Assembly (NCBI GenBank): GCA_934754655.1
Contig: CAKVIC010000001.1
Location: forward strand, 1 to 64,000
Length of the DNA stretch: 64,000 bases
Source: an uncultured Candidatus Melainabacteria bacterium
GTDB lineage: Bacteria > Cyanobacteriota > Vampirovibrionia > Gastranaerophilales > Gastranaerophilaceae
Direction of reading: 5' to 3'
Part shown: in pieces, positions 61,141 to 64,000 of the stretch
Numbering within the stretch: position 1 is the first letter of the stretch
How the letters are laid out: every line of letters begins with the position of its first letter
Notes under the pieces: model-generated
What the model was told of the DNA's origin: nothing
The model's input: only the letters and a program-made list of their open reading frames with translations
Database searches by the model: none
Program-made: the position numbers and the translations under genes

Positions 61141-62094
61141 TTAATCTGGCAATATATAATCATTAGGATTTAAATTTTTTAATTTATTAAAACCTTCATC
61201 TAAATTATATTCTTTTAAATTTAACACCGGAAAATTTACATTTTCAGCAAGAGAAAAAACTTTTTTGTCATAAGAAATTCCCAAAACTTTTGATTTTGCC
61301 TTTGCACCGATTAAACAAGCGTGAAAACGCATTGCAATCAAATATTCCAAATTTGAAATAACTTCTATTGCTTGTTTTACAGATAAATTAGATACAATGA
61401 CAGAATCAACCCCTTTATTTTTTAATAAAGATTGAAATTCTTTTAATATACAAACATCAATAGAATCCTGCAAAGATATAAGCTTAATTTCCTGTTGCGC
61501 AAAATTTTTGGCAACATTATCAGCTAGTATTTCTAAAAATTTTGCATCAATATTTTCGCAATTTCTAAGTTGTACACCGACTCCTCGTTTTTGCGCTTTA
61601 TTAGGTATTGAAATTTGCCAAACAGGGTCTGGCACTAATTTTGATTCAATATTCCATCTTGCTAAAAGCTTTTGTGATTGAATATCTCTTACTGTAATTT
61701 CAGAACACCTTTTAAGAGCATAAATTGTAAGCATTTTACCCCAAAAAGTTCTAAATTCAGAAAAGCCTTGTGCGTATATTATCACTTTTTTTCTTAAAAT
61801 AAGTGCAATAAAAATAAGTCCTAAATAATATAATAAACTTTTTAAGCTTGTTATATCTTGCAAAAGACTTCCACCGCCTGATATAAAAATATCACATTCT
61901 AACATTGGTTTGAAAAAATCAAACATTCCCACGGCTTTAACATCATACAAAGACGCAGTTTTTGAAGGATTAGAAGATATCCAAGTTATCTTTTCAGCTC
62001 CTTGACTTTTTAATTTTTGGGCTAAAACAAAAACTATAGCTTCATCACCAAAATTATCAAATCCAACATAACCCGAAACTAAAAATTTTGACAT
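61141..62094 (-). CDS. csaB: Polysaccharide pyruvyl transferase CsaB
   Basis: CsaB adds pyruvyl groups to wall-associated polysaccharide, which lets SLH-domain proteins bind. The 317-residue protein has GYVGFDNFGDEAI, the FISGGGSLLQD block and the AQGFSEF segment, and a late MRFHACL region. It resembles the CsaB forms found in cyanobacteria and Firmicutes. The SLH protein at 31357 is the expected client, although the genes are unlinked. A GGGGAG site precedes the ATG. It lies 31 bases after eda. Confidence 0.93.
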   Translation of the reverse strand: MSKFLVSGYVGFDNFGDEAIVFVLAQKLKSQGAEKITWISSNPSKTASLYDVKAVGMFDFFKPMLECDIFISGGGSLLQDITSLKSLLYYLGLIFIALILRKKVIIYAQGFSEFRTFWGKMLTIYALKRCSEITVRDIQSQKLLARWNIESKLVPDPVWQISIPNKAQKRGVGVQLRNCENIDAKFLEILADNVAKNFAQQEIKLISLQDSIDVCILKEFQSLLKNKGVDSVIVSNLSVKQAIEVISNLEYLIAMRFHACLIGAKAKSKVLGISYDKKVFSLAENVNFPVLNLKEYNLDEGFNKLKNLNPNDYILPD

Positions 62095-62125
62095 CTAATA
62101 CTCCCCTAAAAAGACTTCATTATCT

Positions 62126-62746
62126 TTATTCATAACAAATACTTTTTACTTCTTTAAGAATATTTTTCGTACGCAAGGTTATTTCTTCACTTGTCAAACC
62201 TTTATAGAAATCTCGTCCAACCCCTACCGCAGCAGCTCCGGCTTGAATATAAGAAACAACTTCAGAAAGTTTAATATTACCTGTGGGCATTAAATTTAAG
62301 AATGGCATTTGACGCAAAATATTTTCAATATATTGAACGCCACCCATCGCTTCGGCAGGAAAAATTTTAATAAGCGGAATTCTTGATTTCCAAGCTTCAT
62401 ACGCTTCTGTTGCTGTTGTTGCTCCAGCAATAAACGGAATTCTTTTATTTTTAGAAATTTTAACTAAACTCATTTGAAAAATTGGAGATGCAAAAATCTT
62501 TGCACCACATTCTATTGCACTATCAGTTTGCATTGAAGTTATAATTCCACCTGCACAAACAACAGCTTCTTTAGATACTTTGTTTATTACTTCATAAATT
62601 TCAGGAGTTTCTACATTTATTTCTAAAACTCTGATACCACCAGCAATTAACGCTTTTGCTATCATAAGCGCTTCATCCGGATTCTTTGAACGAATAATCG
62701 GATATACCTTAGTATCTGTAATTGTTTTTAAATAATTTTCACTCAT
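62126..62746 (-). CDS. eda: KDPG/KHG aldolase
   Basis: This 206-residue TIM barrel would cleave 2-keto-3-deoxy-6-phosphogluconate to pyruvate and glyceraldehyde phosphate, or 4-hydroxy-2-oxoglutarate. The Schiff-base lysine is K127 (IKIFPAEAMGG). Glu 42 (VLEINV) and GGIIT are other active-site blocks. No edd (dehydratase) gene is adjacent, so the role may be in uronate or hydroxyproline breakdown. An extended -10 TGATATAAT and a GAAGGA site lie upstream. It heads the minus-strand run ending at the serpin-like gene. Confidence 0.92.
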   Translation of the reverse strand: MSENYLKTITDTKVYPIIRSKNPDEALMIAKALIAGGIRVLEINVETPEIYEVINKVSKEAVVCAGGIITSMQTDSAIECGAKIFASPIFQMSLVKISKNKRIPFIAGATTATEAYEAWKSRIPLIKIFPAEAMGGVQYIENILRQMPFLNLMPTGNIKLSEVVSYIQAGAAAVGVGRDFYKGLTSEEITLRTKNILKEVKSICYE

Positions 62747-62772
62747 TTATACGAACTCTTTTCCTTCTAATT

Positions 62773-62781
62773 ATTATATCA
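62773..62781 (-). promoter_or_regulatory. Extended -10 promoter of the eda-csaB-gatC-pyrG run
   Basis: Minus-strand TGATATAAT (62781-62773) lies 26 bases before the eda ATG, ahead of a GAAGGA site. The same nine bases occur before purB and the 30232-31212 gene. Confidence 0.55.
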
Positions 62782-62799
62782 TAAATAAGTATAACACTA

Positions 62800-64000
62800 A
62801 TGAAAGGTTTTGTTTTGAATAAATTTAAAATTTTTATATTTAGCATTCTTACTATAATATTTTTTACTCTAGCTTTTGTTATAACATACAATACAACAGA
62901 ATCTAAAGCTTATGACTTTATGATGCGAAATGTTGTTGCTCAAAAATTACCATTTGATAACGTCAAAAAAGTCAACGGAAGTGACGATATTATTTTAATT
63001 GTAATTGATGATAAAACAGTTGAAAAATATCGCTGGCCTTGGAAAAGAGAATTAAATTGTAAAATTTTTGATTATTTATATAATTATACAAAATCAAAAG
63101 TTATAATACATGATTCAATATTAGCTGCGCTAGATACAGATAACCCTGAATCTGATAAAAAGTATTTTAATACCCTTAGTAAATTTGACAATTTAATAGA
63201 AGGGTTCATGCCCTCAGAAAAAATCTGGGAAGATGAAAATTTTGGTAAAAATTATGATAAAAAATTCGCAGACAAATATGCACTAAAAAATGCACACATA
63301 AAAACAAACATGTATTCAATATTTGAAAGCCTTATGCCGTTTCCTAAACCATATTTTGACGTTGTAAAAAATGCTGGCTCTGTCGTTATTTATCCAGGGT
63401 TTGCCTATCCTAGCCTTTTTAATTTGCATGAAGATAATATAAATAGAAATCACGCATACGCATTCATCTATAACAATCATTTTTATCCATCACTTGCGCT
63501 TAAAGCTTTTTTACTTACGAATAATAATCCACAAATTGAAATTACTGATAATGAAATAAGTTTTCCAACACTTAACTACAAAATAAAACAACAACGAACT
63601 TATTATTTGTATACCCCTTTGAAATACTATAAAGTCAACGAAAACGGCTATTCACATAAAATGGTTTCTGCAGTTGATGTAATGGAATCTTTTGAAAATC
63701 TTCAAGCAGGCAAAAAACCTAGTATTAACCCTGAAATCTTTGATAACAAATACGTAATGATAGGCGCGAATGTTGTTGCCGGATCAGGCATTAATGATAT
63801 AAAAAATACACCAATGTTTTCCAACCATCCGGGGCTTGATTTGCAAGCAACAGCCTTAGATAACATTATTAGCAAAGATTACATAAAACTTTTACCTACT
63901 TGGTTTAATATTCTTGTTACAATTTTTAGCATGCTTTTGGTTTATACAATTATCAGATTAAACGGATTGACCAAATCTATTTTATACATCACACTTTATT
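62800..64000 (+). CDS. CHASE2-domain sensor protein (3' end outside window)
   Basis: The visible 400 codons start with a membrane helix (about 10-28), then a CHASE2 extracytoplasmic sensor domain. It has IDDKTVEKYRWPWKRE near residue 68, YPSLALKAF, and the family segment KYVMIGANVVAGSGINDIK. More hydrophobic segments begin near residue 370. CHASE2 proteins sense unknown ligands and end in cyclases, kinases or GGDEF domains, and that output lies beyond the window. The ATG at 62800 has a TATAAC box four bases upstream but no ribosome site. A TTG at 62815 with AAAGG seven bases ahead is an alternative start. Confidence 0.88.
   Translation, partial: MKGFVLNKFKIFIFSILTIIFFTLAFVITYNTTESKAYDFMMRNVVAQKLPFDNVKKVNGSDDIILIVIDDKTVEKYRWPWKRELNCKIFDYLYNYTKSKVIIHDSILAALDTDNPESDKKYFNTLSKFDNLIEGFMPSEKIWEDENFGKNYDKKFADKYALKNAHIKTNMYSIFESLMPFPKPYFDVVKNAGSVVIYPGFAYPSLFNLHEDNINRNHAYAFIYNNHFYPSLALKAFLLTNNNPQIEITDNEISFPTLNYKIKQQRTYYLYTPLKYYKVNENGYSHKMVSAVDVMESFENLQAGKKPSINPEIFDNKYVMIGANVVAGSGINDIKNTPMFSNHPGLDLQATALDNIISKDYIKLLPTWFNILVTIFSMLLVYTIIRLNGLTKSILYITLY

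Noticed and set aside
1..64000. tRNA, rRNA, tmRNA, CRISPR, insertion sequence and prophage genes
   Set aside because: I looked for cloverleaf-like segments, spaced repeats and transposase-like proteins in all gaps and found none; gaps are too short for most of them.

Overview
This AT-rich 64 kb chromosomal window most likely comes from a gut-type member of the Vampirovibrionia/Melainabacteria (Gastranaerophilales-like), the non-photosynthetic sister group of Cyanobacteria. That placement is inferred from gene content, not from a search. The supporting features are a VKOR-thioredoxin fusion and a CsaB pyruvyl transferase of kinds common in cyanobacterial relatives, SLH modules in a secreted protein, an MCE/MlaD protein implying a two-membrane envelope, and several unassigned large proteins. 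I see no rRNA, tRNA, CRISPR array, insertion sequence or prophage. Translation follows the standard code, with some TTG and GTG starts.

Layout. 1-3135: the 3' part of a large protein ending in a compact kinase-like domain, plus a small unknown. 3143-5800 (minus): an acyltransferase and an Ala-rich coiled-coil protein, with a structured element between them. 5934-8366 (plus): three peptidases (VanY-like, an M16 protein without its zinc motif, an MpaA-like M14), plausibly for cell-wall peptides. 8383-12559 (minus): purA, a 4-Cys small protein, an NfnA/SudB-type flavoprotein, queH and VKOR-DsbA. 12739-13947: a Y-family polymerase. 13986-25070: eleven tightly packed minus-strand genes (yitT-like, cdaA-like, lysA, secF, secD, dapA, unknown, panC, panB, yvcK-like, pxpA-like). 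25169-29270: U32 peptidase, YqeG-like HAD and uvrB. 29291-35548 (minus): EamA exporter, unknown, SLH envelope protein and GH38 mannosidase. 35694-40055 (plus): an unknown protein, then a nucleotidyltransferase-like/PHP-phosphoesterase gene pair behind a perfect sigma-70 promoter. 40244-42481: a zinc-ribbon/RG-rich protein, rimM and trmD, converging on fmt-def. 44065-50512: a decayed ORF, unknowns, a secreted repeat protein, wecG-like, a lone transketolase N-half, a second 4-Cys protein, rph, a POT transporter and a sugar nucleotidyltransferase. 50604-55968: PDZ-less HtrA-like protease, mlaD-like, upp, a MacB-type ABC pair and purB. 55979-62746 (minus): lytic transglycosylase, a serpin-like secreted protein, pyrG, gatC, csaB and eda. 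62800-64000: the start of a CHASE2 protein.

Common themes are envelope work (SLH protein, lytic transglycosylase, peptidases, CsaB, WecG, MlaD, SecDF, CdaA), nucleotide and cofactor synthesis, and lineage-specific proteins. Two observations stand out. The first is the nucleotidyltransferase-like/PHP gene pair at 37207-40055, both of whose proteins keep plausible catalytic residues. The second is a recurrent promoter layout in which a -10 box ends six or seven bases before the ATG, which predicts leaderless mRNAs for at least seven genes.
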